Source: an uncultured Mycoplasmatota bacterium
GTDB taxonomy: Bacteria; Bacillota_I; Bacilli_A; RF39; UBA660
Reading direction: 5' to 3'
NCBI GenBank assembly: GCA_900552495.1
Contig: URZY01000003.1
Location: 62,001 to 126,000, forward strand
Length of the DNA stretch: 64,000 nucleotides
This document shows, in pieces, positions 1-9,299 of the stretch; the stretch's first letter is position 1; each line of letters opens with the position of its first letter. A program made the translations under genes and the position numbers. Below the pieces are notes generated by a model. The model was not told the origin of the DNA. It ran no database searches and worked only from the letters and a program-made list of their open reading frames with translations.

Positions 1-1302
1 AGCCTCCATTGGGGCATATGATCCTATTTCAGCGTTGGCCACACCTGCAACGTACTCTTCGAATGGTACCATATCTTGATCAATTGGGGTTGTGTAACTT
101 CCATTTCCATAAGGTGAACCACATTCCATTAACCGTACCATTAGATTGGAAATTTGCATTGGCTTAGAGACATTACCACCACCTGGGATGTAGAAGCCTT
201 TTATATCATAAGTACAGGAACCAGAGGCAGCACAACTAAGAGTGGAATCCTTGCCAATGAAGCTATAGTATCTTTCTATATAGTCAAAGACATCTTCAGC
301 TAACTGTTCTCGGGCTGATTGTGAATATCTTGGAAAGTAACTGGCAAAAATATCATTAATTAAATTATCTTTAAAAGTTGTTTCACTGTACATATTTCCA
401 CTAAACATTGCATTGGCAATTTCTTCAATTCTAGCGGTTGTCATATAATCATAATCATAATCACTATTATTAACATTCAATACATGATAAACGGCTACTA
501 CCTTGAGCGAATCTACTGTTTTTCCATTAGCTTGAAATGATAGTTTTACATCGTTAACTCTTTCATAAAAAGCCTGAGCGTCTTCACTAGTGGCACTAAA
601 GACTATTTCACCAGTATCTTCACCAGTAAGAGCACTAATACCTAAGGCATCATCAAAATCGTTAACACCTCCACCAATAATAGAAATTACCATTAAAAAT
701 AGCATTAATAAACCAAATGCAGGCAAAACAGGTAGTAAAACTTTTTTAATGTCAATGGTTCCTTTAAGAAAGGCTAAAAAGTCCGTATCTTTGTTATTAA
801 CATCTTCTTCGGGATTTTCTGACTCATTTGGGTCATCAAAAAAACTTGAAGGCTGTTTTTTACCTCCAAATCCACCTAGTTTGCCAAGTCCCCCTAGTCC
901 ACCAAATGAACTTTCTGATGAATCGCTTGAACCATCGGTACCATTTGTATTTTGGTTAGTCGGTGTAGTTGGAGTTGCTCCAGTAGCACCGTTGTACATA
1001 GAGGCTGCTTGACCAACTTTATCGGTCATACCACTTTCATTCATTTTATTAATGCCATTTTGTAACTGACTGCCACCAGGCATTGTTTGATTAGTTCTAT
1101 TTAAGGCTTTTCCTAAAGCTTCTGAACTCTTACCTTTTGTTGCTTTATCTGCTACTTTAACAGCGGCCCCTGCGGCCATTGCATAAGGATTTTTAGTAGC
1201 AATGGCTACGTCAGCGGCTTTTTTGACAGTATTTGTATTATTGCGTTCATTTCGTTCTTTTTGGGACATTTGATTATCGCCACGATTTGCTTCATACGCC
1301 AT
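1..1302 (-). CDS. SpoIID/LytB-domain membrane protein of the secretion locus (C-terminus off the window edge)
   Basis: The reading frame is open from an ATG at 1302 to base 1 (434 codons) and continues outside the window. Residues 1-185 are a soluble Ala/Thr/Gly-rich segment with a Gly-Leu-Gly stretch near 134-147. One membrane segment lies at about 188-210, followed by an extracellular part. The last residues seen, FEEYVAGVANAEIG, match the start of the SpoIID/LytB domain, which in SpoIID cleaves denuded glycan strands. A GGTGG ribosome site precedes the ATG. It is the last visible gene of the T4SS/Tad cluster, 29 bases after virB4, so I infer a VirB1-like role in opening peptidoglycan. The catalytic part is not visible. 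Confidence 0.8.
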   Translation of the reverse strand, partial: MAYEANRGDNQMSQKERNERNNTNTVKKAADVAIATKNPYAMAAGAAVKVADKATKGKSSEALGKALNRTNQTMPGGSQLQNGINKMNESGMTDKVGQAASMYNGATGATPTTPTNQNTNGTDGSSDSSESSFGGLGGLGKLGGFGGKKQPSSFFDDPNESENPEEDVNNKDTDFLAFLKGTIDIKKVLLPVLPAFGLLMLFLMVISIIGGGVNDFDDALGISALTGEDTGEIVFSATSEDAQAFYERVNDVKLSFQANGKTVDSLKVVAVYHVLNVNNSDYDYDYMTTARIEEIANAMFSGNMYSETTFKDNLINDIFASYFPRYSQSAREQLAEDVFDYIERYYSFIGKDSTLSCAASGSCTYDIKGFYIPGGGNVSKPMQISNLMVRLMECGSPYGNGSYTTPIDQDMVPFEEYVAGVANAEIGSYAPMEA

Positions 1303-1331
1303 TGCTACCACCACCTTACTTCTTGATTAGA

Positions 1332-3122
1332 TTAGAATCCTCCACCTGTTCCAAAAGACTCTAACTCTTCTTTTGTTACAGCAACATTTATTCTCATACG
1401 TCTACTACCACAAACAAATAGAGCTTCTCCTTGAGAATAACGTTTTATACTTTCTTTTTCATTTTCATTTAAATCTATTAATAATGCTAAATCTTCTACA
1501 GCTTGTTTCTTTAAGCCCATTACTAAGTAATAAGATGCATTATCAAAAATTGCTTTTCCTTCTGTAATTACTGCTGGAGCAGCGAAATCACTAGGCTGTT
1601 GTGTAATAATAATTGTTCCGGTATTATATTTACGCGCACGTCTTTGAACTTGGGCTAAGAATTCAGCTCCCTGCTGGTTACGATCACCTAGTAAAACATG
1701 AGCTTCATCGACTAGCATGACTGTATCAACGCTTGCATCAAGACATAATCCCCAGGCATATTTTAAGACGTTAAATAGTAAAGCATTTCTAATATTGCTA
1801 TCACTATTCATTAGTTCTTTTATATTAAATACCATAAAGTCACTATTTTTTCTTAGAGTTGTATGTCCATCAAAATAAAATCTTAATTCCTTAACGATTG
1901 GTCGAACTTCTAATTCTAGTCTTTCCATAATATCACGTTCTTTTGTTTGATCTGTCATTGATAAAAGACGTCCTTTTATTGTGGCATAAACATCAGAAAA
2001 AACTGGAAAGTCAGCGGATGTAAAATGCGAAAAGTCAGTATCAAAGTCTATTCCAAAACGTTTATATGTATCTTGAACAACATCGCTAAACATAGCTAAA
2101 ACATCATTAGCAATAGTTGGGTTATAATACTTCATAAAGCCTTTTAAGAATTGTAAGGTTCTATTTAACACAGTATACCCCATTCCATTTTTTATTTCTT
2201 CCTCATCAGCATCAAAGACTACTTCAAGGGGATTAATTAAACCAAAATCTCCACCTTTACCAATATCGATGGTATCGCCTCCAAATGATTTAGTAATATC
2301 TCTAAATTCATCTTCTGGGTCAATAATAACTATTTGACAACCATTTCTAATATGCGTTCTTAATAATAGTTTGGCTGCTGTTGATTTTCCGGAACCGGAA
2401 GTACCAAGAATAATCATATTAGCATTGTTTCTATTATGTTCTTTTCTAATTTTATATAAGAATTGGTTAAACAAAATTACTCCACCGGAAAAATCAACAC
2501 CCAATAATGTTGATAGCCCTGGGTCTTTAATGCTATCAAAAATAAATGGATACATGGCTGCTACTGTAACTGATGGTATCGGAGTACCAATTCGTTGTTC
2601 AATATCTTGAGGTGGAAAAATTGGCAACATTGATTTTAAAACTTTTTCTTGTTCAAAACGTAAAGAAATTGCCTTTAACTCCATTGCATCAAGATAGTTT
2701 TTTACATTCATTTTCTTTAATTCTAAGGTTTCTTTAGTATCAGCAGAAACCATAATATGCATTTGAAAATCAAAGTTTCTAGCTTGGCTTCCTGCGATCA
2801 TTGATGTAAAATATTCCAAGCTTTCAGCATCTTGACGATATCTTTCACGAAGCGTTTGATCACGTTCGTTTTGGTATTTTTCTTTTAAGTCAGCTATTTC
2901 TTTGTTTAACATTTTAACCATATCTTGATATGGAACGGGAATATGCTTAATGACAATCTTAATTCCAGCCATATTAGTTAGGGATGCTAAATAACCTGGC
3001 GTTATATATTTAGGAAATGAAACAACAGTTAAAATTGTTGCATATTTGTCACTTATAAAAAAATCACTTGGTGAAAAATGTAGCCCTTTTGGAGCTAATT
3101 GGCTTCTTATTCCTGTACTCAT
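1332..3122 (-). CDS. virB4: VirB4/TrbE-type T4SS ATPase
   Basis: This is the cytoplasmic ATPase that energises type IV secretion and pilus biogenesis. The 596-residue protein opens with the family's N-terminal signature (LAPKGLHFSPS, then YATILTVVSFPKYITPGYL). It has a Walker A GTSGSGKST at 240-248, an IIIDPEDEF strand near 265-273, a Walker B VMLVDEAH at 468-475 and a sensor-like ITQQP at 506-510. The start overlaps the stop of the TraC-like gene by ATGA, so the two are translationally coupled. Length is normal for the PrgI/TraC/VirB4 set of Gram-positive and Patescibacteria-type systems. It is the best family call in the locus. Confidence 0.93.
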   Translation of the reverse strand: MSTGIRSQLAPKGLHFSPSDFFISDKYATILTVVSFPKYITPGYLASLTNMAGIKIVIKHIPVPYQDMVKMLNKEIADLKEKYQNERDQTLRERYRQDAESLEYFTSMIAGSQARNFDFQMHIMVSADTKETLELKKMNVKNYLDAMELKAISLRFEQEKVLKSMLPIFPPQDIEQRIGTPIPSVTVAAMYPFIFDSIKDPGLSTLLGVDFSGGVILFNQFLYKIRKEHNRNNANMIILGTSGSGKSTAAKLLLRTHIRNGCQIVIIDPEDEFRDITKSFGGDTIDIGKGGDFGLINPLEVVFDADEEEIKNGMGYTVLNRTLQFLKGFMKYYNPTIANDVLAMFSDVVQDTYKRFGIDFDTDFSHFTSADFPVFSDVYATIKGRLLSMTDQTKERDIMERLELEVRPIVKELRFYFDGHTTLRKNSDFMVFNIKELMNSDSNIRNALLFNVLKYAWGLCLDASVDTVMLVDEAHVLLGDRNQQGAEFLAQVQRRARKYNTGTIIITQQPSDFAAPAVITEGKAIFDNASYYLVMGLKKQAVEDLALLIDLNENEKESIKRYSQGEALFVCGSRRMRINVAVTKEELESFGTGGGF

Positions 3123-3673
3123 ACTGGCATCACTACTCCAAACTCAGTTGTACTTCCACCATTTAGGAAGTTATCTAGTACTATTCGTAAATCAGAATTA
3201 CTTGCTTGAGCAGCTGCTAGACCGCATGTTGCTAAGCCGTTAATCATCATTCTTACTCTTTTTGCAAGAATATCTGGATCTTTAGATTTAAACAAGAAAT
3301 AGTATTCTGTGTCAACAACATTATTATTAATAAAGGTTTGTCCTTTAGCAATATCTTGGGCAATTAATTTTCTAATTGCTGGGGAATGAGCATCATTATA
3401 TAGCAATTGTAATTGTGACATATAAACAGATATATCAACAGGTCGATCAGCTACAACTAGCCAAAATTCAAAATCAATTGTATTGTAGAAATTTTTTAGA
3501 CTTATTAACATGTTGTCTTGTGCAATTGGATCAAGAATAAAAATGTTTTTCGGAGATATTTTTACTCCTGTTATTTTATGATTATCCGTTGTAATAATCA
3601 TATTATTTTGTATACCTTTTACTGGTAACCAAGCTTCAGTGGAACCATATCCACTACTTCTTTTTGTTGCCAC
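3119..3673 (-). CDS. TraC-like T4SS component preceding VirB4
   Basis: A 184-residue soluble protein. The start (AWLPVKGIQNNMIITTDNH) and the following segment on a single short fold resemble the TraC-like domain that in small T4SS loci sits between PrgI and VirB4. There it is thought to act with, or as a detached front part of, the VirB4 ATPase. It overlaps virB4 by 4 bases (ATGA) and the PrgI gene by 20 bases. I see no catalytic motif. It could be read as a split VirB4 N-terminus, but the downstream ORF already has a complete VirB4 beginning. Family level is fairly sure, function inferred. Confidence 0.68.
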   Translation of the reverse strand: MATKRSSGYGSTEAWLPVKGIQNNMIITTDNHKITGVKISPKNIFILDPIAQDNMLISLKNFYNTIDFEFWLVVADRPVDISVYMSQLQLLYNDAHSPAIRKLIAQDIAKGQTFINNNVVDTEYYFLFKSKDPDILAKRVRMMINGLATCGLAAAQASNSDLRIVLDNFLNGGSTTEFGVVMPV

Positions 3674-3968
3674 TTTTAAAACACCAACCTTTCCATATAT
3701 ATGTTTGTGTATTAGTTAAAAACTCATACATTTCTATTAAAACGTTCAGTACGTTATGATAATAAGGTAAAGGAAATACTAGAAAACCTGTTACAGCCGC
3801 TGGGCTCAACACAAGTATGGTTACAAATGTTGAGCTTAGTGGCATAATTGCTAAAAATGTAAAAGTTATCATTACACCTGTACCAAATAACACTAAATCA
3901 AATGGTTTGAACATTCCCATGATTAATTTTCCTTTTTTGGTATTTGCGGGAATTAAATAGTTACGCAC
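3654..3968 (-). CDS. PrgI/VirB3-like inner-membrane T4SS protein
   Basis: A 104-residue protein with two adjacent membrane segments (about 24-43 and 48-67) and a short charged C-terminus (GNKKK). The opening MRNYLIPANTKKGKLIMGMF, then the two-helix hairpin and a later aromatic stretch, are typical of the PrgI family, the Gram-positive counterpart of VirB3 that docks VirB4 to the membrane. It lies directly upstream of and overlaps the TraC-like gene, the usual PrgI-TraC-VirB4 order. Its ATG lies at 3968, with a GGAGTG ribosome site upstream. Confidence 0.72.
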   Translation of the reverse strand: MRNYLIPANTKKGKLIMGMFKPFDLVLFGTGVMITFTFLAIMPLSSTFVTILVLSPAAVTGFLVFPLPYYHNVLNVLIEMYEFLTNTQTYIWKGWCFKSGNKKK

Positions 3969-3991
3969 TATGTATCACACTCCTTTTAATT

Positions 3992-6127
3992 CTAAGGTCT
4001 TCCACCTCGACCTCCACGGCCGCCTCCGCCACCATGGCCTGATGAACCGAAGCTAGAGTCATCTGTTGTTCCACTAAAGTTATTAAGATCACGTTTATGT
4101 CCACCGATTTCACCGATTATATCTCTGTCAGTATTTCCATCTGCTTTAGGTTTGTCAGGTAAGCTATCATAATCAAGATTTCCTATTGCTGAATCTCCAG
4201 AATCAACATTGGTTGTAAGTGGTGAACGATAAGTTCCTTCTCGTATAATATGACGTCCTGCAGCATCATCATATTTAGAACCATCTCTTCCATCAGCTTC
4301 CGCACTTCTATAGTTAACTTTATAAGCTGTTTCATTCTGGTGTCTACGTTTATCGCTAACACGTGGTGCAACACCAAAGTTGGCACGATCTTTGTCCATT
4401 TTTTCGTAAGCAGATTGAGCTTTAGCTGCTGCAGTTTGATAAGCATCATTCTTAGCATATGCTGCTTCATATCTAGCTTTAGCACTTGCTCTTTCGGCGT
4501 CAGTTGCTGTTGGTGATAAGTTGTTATATGCTGCGGCTGCCATATCAAGCTCACGTTTTGTAGTTTCAGCTTGGGCTTTTCTAACATCGCTTAAGTATTT
4601 TGCGTCAGCCATATCGGCACTTCCAATTCCTAGGAAGTCAGCTCGACGTTCTCTTGCTGCATAGTTAGCCCTATCAATCATACTACCAACAAATCCACCC
4701 TTGGCATCTTTATCTCCTGTTTTAATCTTAGCCATAAGGTCTCTATTTTGATTCCATGAGTCTCCAATACCAAAACTTTTTCCTTGATTAAATGCAGCAG
4801 TTGCATTCTCGGCACCATTTAAAGCTCCTAATGCAAAACCTGCAGCACCACCACCGCCTAAAGCCATAGCAGTTCCACCCATAATAGCAGATAAACCTAA
4901 ATTACCGCCAGAACTCTTAATTCCAAGAACATTCATTATGAATTTAGGTGCTTGCTTAATAAAGAAGAACATTCCGATCCAAATAAAGATCATTGAAATT
5001 ATTCCAACTACGCCTGTTCCTGTGTTAATTACAATACCATTTACAATCATATCTTGAATTAGGAATATAATGAAATATATTACTGCTAGATGTAAGAACA
5101 ACTCTAGGTAGGTAGAAGTTAATGCTTTGGTCCAAGCACCAAAGGCTCCACCATCTTTACTTGGTTGAATATGACTGATAATTGGAATTGGCGCAATTAG
5201 TCGTAAGACAGCTAATTTTATTGAACGTATCGCAATAGTAATAATTTCTCCTAGTAATATCCAAATAAATATTACTGCTACAACAGTAGAAATAACTGGC
5301 ATATAAGCGAAGATATATTTATCTTTTCCAGTTAATCGTGGATATAAGGCAAGAATATCACTGAAGAAGCCGCCTTGAGTTTCACAACTCGCGTTTATTA
5401 AAGCCAGTATCTCATTTGGACTAGCATCATAGGCTGTATAGACATCTAAAGTTTCTTGATCTACATATTCACAGACACGATGATCTGGATTTGTTTCATC
5501 ATCTAGGATTTCGCCATTTTCGTCTTTACCTTTAACGTTTAATCTAACAAAACCTTTTAAGACTGTAGATGTAAAAATATTGGCGGACTGTTTCAGTTTG
5601 GCGGCTTGTTTATCCGCACCTGTTAAGGTATCATCATCTGTTGACGGTCCTCCAGTGGCGTTGTCTGTTGTACCTAATATGAGTCTTCCTAAAGTATTAT
5701 TTTCTAAAATTCTTGTTTGTAATGAATATAATGTACCAAATAATAAACCATTATTATTAAGTTGAATTTCATATTCAGAGCGAGCTGCGGGAATGTTGAT
5801 TGGTGTTAATACAGCTAATAGAACAATCGCAGTAATAACTCGACTAATTATGTTGCCAAAGCCGGACTTTTTATCAGTAAATGTATCTGGATTCAAAATA
5901 CCTTGAATGATTGTTACGGCAAGCTTAAATATCATAAATACACCTAGTATTAATTGAATACGGCCGTAAAAGTTTTTTATTGTTTCATTGGAAAAAATAT
6001 CGGCACTAGCGACATTGAACAATATTTCGTACATAAATCCTAGAACCCAATATGCAACACGATCTAGCAAGGCAAAAATGCTACGTATCAGGTCATTAAT
6101 CGTGTTGGCATTCATGAAATCTGTCAT
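3992..6127 (-). CDS. VirB6/TrbL-type polytopic T4SS channel protein with long hydrophilic tail
   Basis: A 711-residue polytopic membrane protein. Hydrophobic segments lie near 26-47, 57-78, 91-111 and 268-312, with several more between about 340 and 430. This is the VirB6/TrbL pattern for the T4SS inner-membrane channel. A loop of about 150 residues follows the third helix. From about 440 the chain is soluble, rich in Ala and charge (probable coiled coil around 520-590), and it ends in a Gly/Arg run (GGGGRGGRGGRP). The gene lies between the secreted 375-residue protein and PrgI, and AGAGGTGA precedes the ATG. The call rests on topology and neighbours, as VirB6 proteins share little sequence. 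Confidence 0.75.
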   Translation of the reverse strand: MTDFMNANTINDLIRSIFALLDRVAYWVLGFMYEILFNVASADIFSNETIKNFYGRIQLILGVFMIFKLAVTIIQGILNPDTFTDKKSGFGNIISRVITAIVLLAVLTPINIPAARSEYEIQLNNNGLLFGTLYSLQTRILENNTLGRLILGTTDNATGGPSTDDDTLTGADKQAAKLKQSANIFTSTVLKGFVRLNVKGKDENGEILDDETNPDHRVCEYVDQETLDVYTAYDASPNEILALINASCETQGGFFSDILALYPRLTGKDKYIFAYMPVISTVVAVIFIWILLGEIITIAIRSIKLAVLRLIAPIPIISHIQPSKDGGAFGAWTKALTSTYLELFLHLAVIYFIIFLIQDMIVNGIVINTGTGVVGIISMIFIWIGMFFFIKQAPKFIMNVLGIKSSGGNLGLSAIMGGTAMALGGGGAAGFALGALNGAENATAAFNQGKSFGIGDSWNQNRDLMAKIKTGDKDAKGGFVGSMIDRANYAARERRADFLGIGSADMADAKYLSDVRKAQAETTKRELDMAAAAYNNLSPTATDAERASAKARYEAAYAKNDAYQTAAAKAQSAYEKMDKDRANFGVAPRVSDKRRHQNETAYKVNYRSAEADGRDGSKYDDAAGRHIIREGTYRSPLTTNVDSGDSAIGNLDYDSLPDKPKADGNTDRDIIGEIGGHKRDLNNFSGTTDDSSFGSSGHGGGGGRGGRGGRP

Positions 6128-6155
6128 TTAATCTCACCTCTTTTACTGCGTTTAT

Positions 6156-7283
6156 TTATTGTAGTCCACAAGTTGCATTAGATGTTATACCAAATATATC
6201 TAATAGGGCTATAACTAATTGTGGTAGGAAGAATAAACTTCCAGCTAATAATAATCTTGTAATTAATTTCTTTTGAGCTTTTTTCATTGCATCATCATCG
6301 CTTGTAACAATTACTTTAGCAAAATCAATACCGCTCATTACAACGACGATGAATGGTCCAATTATTTTAATATAATTTAATATTCTTTGTAATAACCAAG
6401 CAACAGAATCTTCATCATTAACATTCCCAAGTAATCCATTATTGCCACAATCTTGTTGTTGATCATATCCTTCTAACCATTCATCCATATCTTCTTGCGT
6501 CACGTTGTCTTTAGCACCATATGTCCCAATATAAGCTAAAGAATTGGTCTCTGATCCGTCAGTTAAGTTATATCCTTTTACTTTTTTAGTAGAAAGTAAA
6601 TATTCATAATTGTGAGTGGAAGTCTCTTTTACATTTCTATATATTGTTATACTTGAATTTATTTTATTATCTTTAAATACTTTATCAATTAATATTTTAT
6701 CTAATTTAATAGTTACAACAGTTTTTTTGGTTGGTTTGATTGTAATACTTTCTGTAACGTTGTAGTATGTCTTACCATCAATTGACCATTCTAGTGTATT
6801 ATCATTTAACAATCTAAAGTATGGAATAAAATATTTTTCTTCTTGATAAATTCCCACACTGCCAATAGCAGTAGTATCTACTGCTTTTTTTACGGTAATA
6901 TTTTTGTTTGCTAAAACTTCACTAGCACTTATTGTAGTACAAAGTCCATTACAATCTCTTTGGTTTTTTGGTTTAGTAAATATAGTTGTGAAAAGGTTGG
7001 ACTCTTCAACTGTTATTGTTGGACAAATATAATTAATACTATTTTCCTTAGCCACTTTTAAATAATTCTCTTTAAAGTCTTGTTCATGATACCAATTATT
7101 AGTTCCATCTTCAAATGGAATTACTACTTTATCTTTATAAACTCTATATGTTAATGTTTCATTTTTATATTGATAATTACAGATCATTTTTTCATTACTT
7201 AACTCACTGGCTGAGACATTTTTAGGTATTATTAGAGCTAAAAGCAAAAATGCTGTTAGGCAGACTACTTGTTTTAATTTCAT
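6156..7283 (-). CDS. secreted protein with C-terminal VirB2-like (T4SS pilin) two-helix module
   Basis: A 375-residue protein with a clear signal peptide (MKLKQVVCLTAFLLLALIIP, cut probably after NVSA). An extracellular region of about 250 residues with scattered cysteines follows, and then a C-terminal two-helix membrane module. The module (IIGPFIVVVMSGIDFAKVIV, a polar D/K turn, then the second helix ending LLDIFG) lines up with the neighbouring 109-residue pilin. I read it as a minor or tip pilin in which a surface domain is displayed on a VirB2-like base. It is separated from the pilin gene by a terminator. The extracellular domain is not recognised. Confidence 0.62.
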   Translation of the reverse strand: MKLKQVVCLTAFLLLALIIPKNVSASELSNEKMICNYQYKNETLTYRVYKDKVVIPFEDGTNNWYHEQDFKENYLKVAKENSINYICPTITVEESNLFTTIFTKPKNQRDCNGLCTTISASEVLANKNITVKKAVDTTAIGSVGIYQEEKYFIPYFRLLNDNTLEWSIDGKTYYNVTESITIKPTKKTVVTIKLDKILIDKVFKDNKINSSITIYRNVKETSTHNYEYLLSTKKVKGYNLTDGSETNSLAYIGTYGAKDNVTQEDMDEWLEGYDQQQDCGNNGLLGNVNDEDSVAWLLQRILNYIKIIGPFIVVVMSGIDFAKVIVTSDDDAMKKAQKKLITRLLLAGSLFFLPQLVIALLDIFGITSNATCGLQ

Positions 7284-7324
7284 AAGATCACTCCAAATAC
7301 ATTATAACATATTAAGTATAGCAA

Positions 7325-7360
7325 AATAAAAAAAAAATAGCAATTTATTTACTATTTTTT
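7325..7360 (-). terminator. rho-independent terminator after the VirB2-like pilin gene
   Basis: AAAAAATAG and CTATTTTTT form a hairpin around an 11-base loop, with a T-run following on the minus strand. It ends the pilin transcript about 10 bases after its stop codon. The flanking A and T runs mean it could work in both directions. Confidence 0.72.
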
Positions 7361-7368
7361 ATTCTATG

Positions 7369-7698
7369 TTATTTTGCTGCTTCCCAGCAAGCTTTCCAAC
7401 CATCTGTATTTCCAGTTCCACCTTTAGATACAATATCCATAATTGCTTGAACTAGGTATACTACAAAGAAAATTAATGCTGCATAAATACAACGTTTAAT
7501 TAATCTACTTTGTGCTGCTTTAACCTCTTTTTCGTCACTGGCAATAACTGCTTTACCAAAATCAATAACGGCATATAAGATTAATACGATTGGAATAATT
7601 GCATATACAATAGGGAAAATACCATTTCTAATAATTTTTACTAATGGTAATAAACCACCACATGCGTCGATATCAGCTAATTGAAAAAATTCTAACAT
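7369..7698 (-). CDS. VirB2-like T4SS pilin
   Basis: A 109-residue protein with no classic signal peptide. It has a short N-terminus containing a Cys and two long helices (about 22-48 and 68-91) joined by a polar turn with SDEKEVKAAQSRLIKR. The pattern hydrophobic helix - DFGKA - acidic/basic turn - helix - MDIV is that of the type IV secretion pilin family (TrbC/VirB2-like). It is the only gene of the cluster with both a near-consensus promoter and its own terminator, which suggests the abundant major subunit. Two other proteins in the window (6156-7283 and 26815-27672) carry the same module. Confidence 0.7.
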   Translation of the reverse strand: MLEFFQLADIDACGGLLPLVKIIRNGIFPIVYAIIPIVLILYAVIDFGKAVIASDEKEVKAAQSRLIKRCIYAALIFFVVYLVQAIMDIVSKGGTGNTDGWKACWEAAK

Positions 7699-7720
7699 AC
7701 AAACCTCTCCTTCAATGTAT

Positions 7721-7749
7721 ATGATACATTATTTAATTTTTTTTGTCAA
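7721..7749 (-). promoter_or_regulatory. strong sigma-A promoter for the VirB2-like pilin
   Basis: On the minus strand, TTGACA (7749-7744), 17 bases and TATCAT (7726-7721) make a near-perfect vegetative promoter, 23 bases upstream of the pilin ATG. An AAGGAGAGG ribosome site follows. The -35 starts right after the stop codon of the TadZ-like gene. Confidence 0.82.
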
Positions 7750-7753
7750 TTAT

Positions 7754-8818
7754 CTAGCGTCTAAACAAACCAAATATTTTGCTACTGCTTGTAGTAACTT
7801 GAACAAGACCTAATTTAGATAATAATCCAGTTATTGCCTCATTCTTCTTTCGATCATTTAGAGGGGGCAATGTATAAAAGAACTTTATACCTGCTTCGTA
7901 TTCTAATTCACTAACTTCCTTTGTAGTCAGTAGAGATTGATTAAGAATTACTTTTTGGTTTTTTAGATTTGCAAAGATTTTGCTATTTTTTCTTATTAAT
8001 TTATTTAATTTTAGTGTGCTTGATTCTATTAAGTATAGAACATCATCACAAATTGTGTTATCTTCATAATCATTTAGATCAATTAATATAACAGACATTC
8101 CATTATATCGTCCGACAACACCTCTTAGATCATTTGTATTTGAAGAGACCATAGCTTGATCGTTAAAGAATTGAAATTCATTTTTATTAACTTCTATTGC
8201 AACTACTTTATTTTCTCCAAATACTGATGTTAGCTCTTTTTTCATCATATAAATCAGGCTTGAGGCGCCGGCATGTTCTGACACTGATTTAACACCTAAT
8301 CTTATGGTTCTATTCATAATACCTTGTGGTGCCTGAACAGTTTGAATGTCATTTTTTGGCACATGCACTTGGACTGCTCCAGTCTCATTTAGCGCATTGG
8401 GATCTTGTGGGATTGGTGATGGAGGTAATCCTCCACCTCCCATTTGTTGAATGTGAGCAACATCTTTATAAGTATTGGATTTTTTTAATAAGTATTTTAC
8501 CCCTTCCAGATTAGTTGTAAAATTGTAAATTCCTAGTGTAACTAGTTGGGCTAAAAAATTAGGTGTACAAATGCTATTACCTTCAGGAATGAAAAATACT
8601 ATTTTATCTGGATCCAATCCCTCAGCTAAAATTTTAAACATTTTAACATCTGTATATCCTTTTATAGCAGTTACGTCAAGAACCATTTTGCTATAAAAGA
8701 AGTTCTTGAACATTTCTACAATTTCATTGGCTCCATATGTTCCTGTAATACTTTTAATTACATCTATGTCAAGAGTGGCAATTTGTGCTTGTTGTTCATT
8801 CGCGATAATTACATTCAC
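7754..8818 (-). CDS. tadZ: TadZ/CpaE-like pilus-localisation protein with degenerate P-loop
   Basis: A 354-residue protein with two parts. The first is a receiver-like N-terminal half (about 1-115). A Pro/Gln/Gly-rich linker near 128-165 joins it to a MinD/ParA-like domain (about 170-354). This is the TadZ/CpaE layout that positions the Tad secretion ATPase. The ParA Walker A, normally KGGVGKT, reads VSEHAGASS here: the Gly/Lys core is gone, so nucleotide hydrolysis is unlikely. Later strands (VVAIEVNK, MSVILIDLND) fit the ParA fold. Its stop directly precedes the pilin promoter. The family call comes from architecture and Tad context, not strong motif identity. Confidence 0.62.
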   Translation of the reverse strand: MNVIIANEQQAQIATLDIDVIKSITGTYGANEIVEMFKNFFYSKMVLDVTAIKGYTDVKMFKILAEGLDPDKIVFFIPEGNSICTPNFLAQLVTLGIYNFTTNLEGVKYLLKKSNTYKDVAHIQQMGGGGLPPSPIPQDPNALNETGAVQVHVPKNDIQTVQAPQGIMNRTIRLGVKSVSEHAGASSLIYMMKKELTSVFGENKVVAIEVNKNEFQFFNDQAMVSSNTNDLRGVVGRYNGMSVILIDLNDYEDNTICDDVLYLIESSTLKLNKLIRKNSKIFANLKNQKVILNQSLLTTKEVSELEYEAGIKFFYTLPPLNDRKKNEAITGLLSKLGLVQVTTSSSKIFGLFRR

Positions 8819-8824
8819 TTATTA

Positions 8825-9280
8825 TCACCACCCTACAACTATCGGCTTAGTATCACCCGAAACTTGAAATATTTTAAGTCCAGGTAATATTTTGTTGATA
8901 ATTGGTATGTCGATGTTTATTTGCGTAACTACCTTAAAATATGCTCTATCTTTAGTATCATCTGTACTGGATGTTGCAGGCTTAGCAATATCAATTTTTT
9001 TAAAGCAATAACCATTGCCACATGTATATCCGTCCCCAGTCAAATCAAAATTGGGAGCATCATAGCCAAGCTGTTTCATATATTCTAGTATTTGGATATG
9101 ACATTGATTATTTGCATCAATTGCACATTGGCCTTCATATTGTTCAAAGGTCGAAATAATTTTATTTTTTACTCTGAATGCTTTCGTATAGTTTACATTG
9201 AAAGCTAGATATCCAGAAACTAAAACTAGGAAGACAACAATAATTACTAAGTTGACTACCCCACCAAAAGCATCACGCAT
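8825..9280 (-). CDS. TadE/pseudopilin-like single-pass protein
   Basis: A 151-residue protein: a short start (MRDAFGG), one hydrophobic helix (about 8-28), then an extracellular domain with four cysteines (C52, C58, C87, C92), probably two disulfides. N-terminal helix plus small outer domain is the shape of TadE/TadF minor pilins. It sits between the Flp-like gene and the TadZ-like gene, 6 bases before the latter, within the Tad block. I do not recognise a named family; minor pilin is an inference from size, topology and position. Confidence 0.5.
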   Translation of the reverse strand: MRDAFGGVVNLVIIVVFLVLVSGYLAFNVNYTKAFRVKNKIISTFEQYEGQCAIDANNQCHIQILEYMKQLGYDAPNFDLTGDGYTCGNGYCFKKIDIAKPATSSTDDTKDRAYFKVVTQINIDIPIINKILPGLKIFQVSGDTKPIVVGW

Positions 9281-9299
9281 TTAAACACACCTTCTTTTC

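Noticed and set aside
590..1012. 140-residue plus-strand frame in the SpoIID gene
   Set aside because: Serine/proline-rich shadow of the Gly/Ser-rich minus-strand coding sequence; no ribosome site.
3119..3673. Possible frameshift splitting VirB4 into two pieces
   Set aside because: The 596-residue frame already starts with the normal VirB4 beginning and ribosome coupling (ATGA). The 184-residue piece fits a separate TraC-like protein between PrgI and VirB4.
4183..4587. Overlapping frames (134 residues minus, 88 residues plus) inside the VirB6-like gene
   Set aside because: Both are shadows of the Ala-rich VirB6 tail with low-complexity composition.
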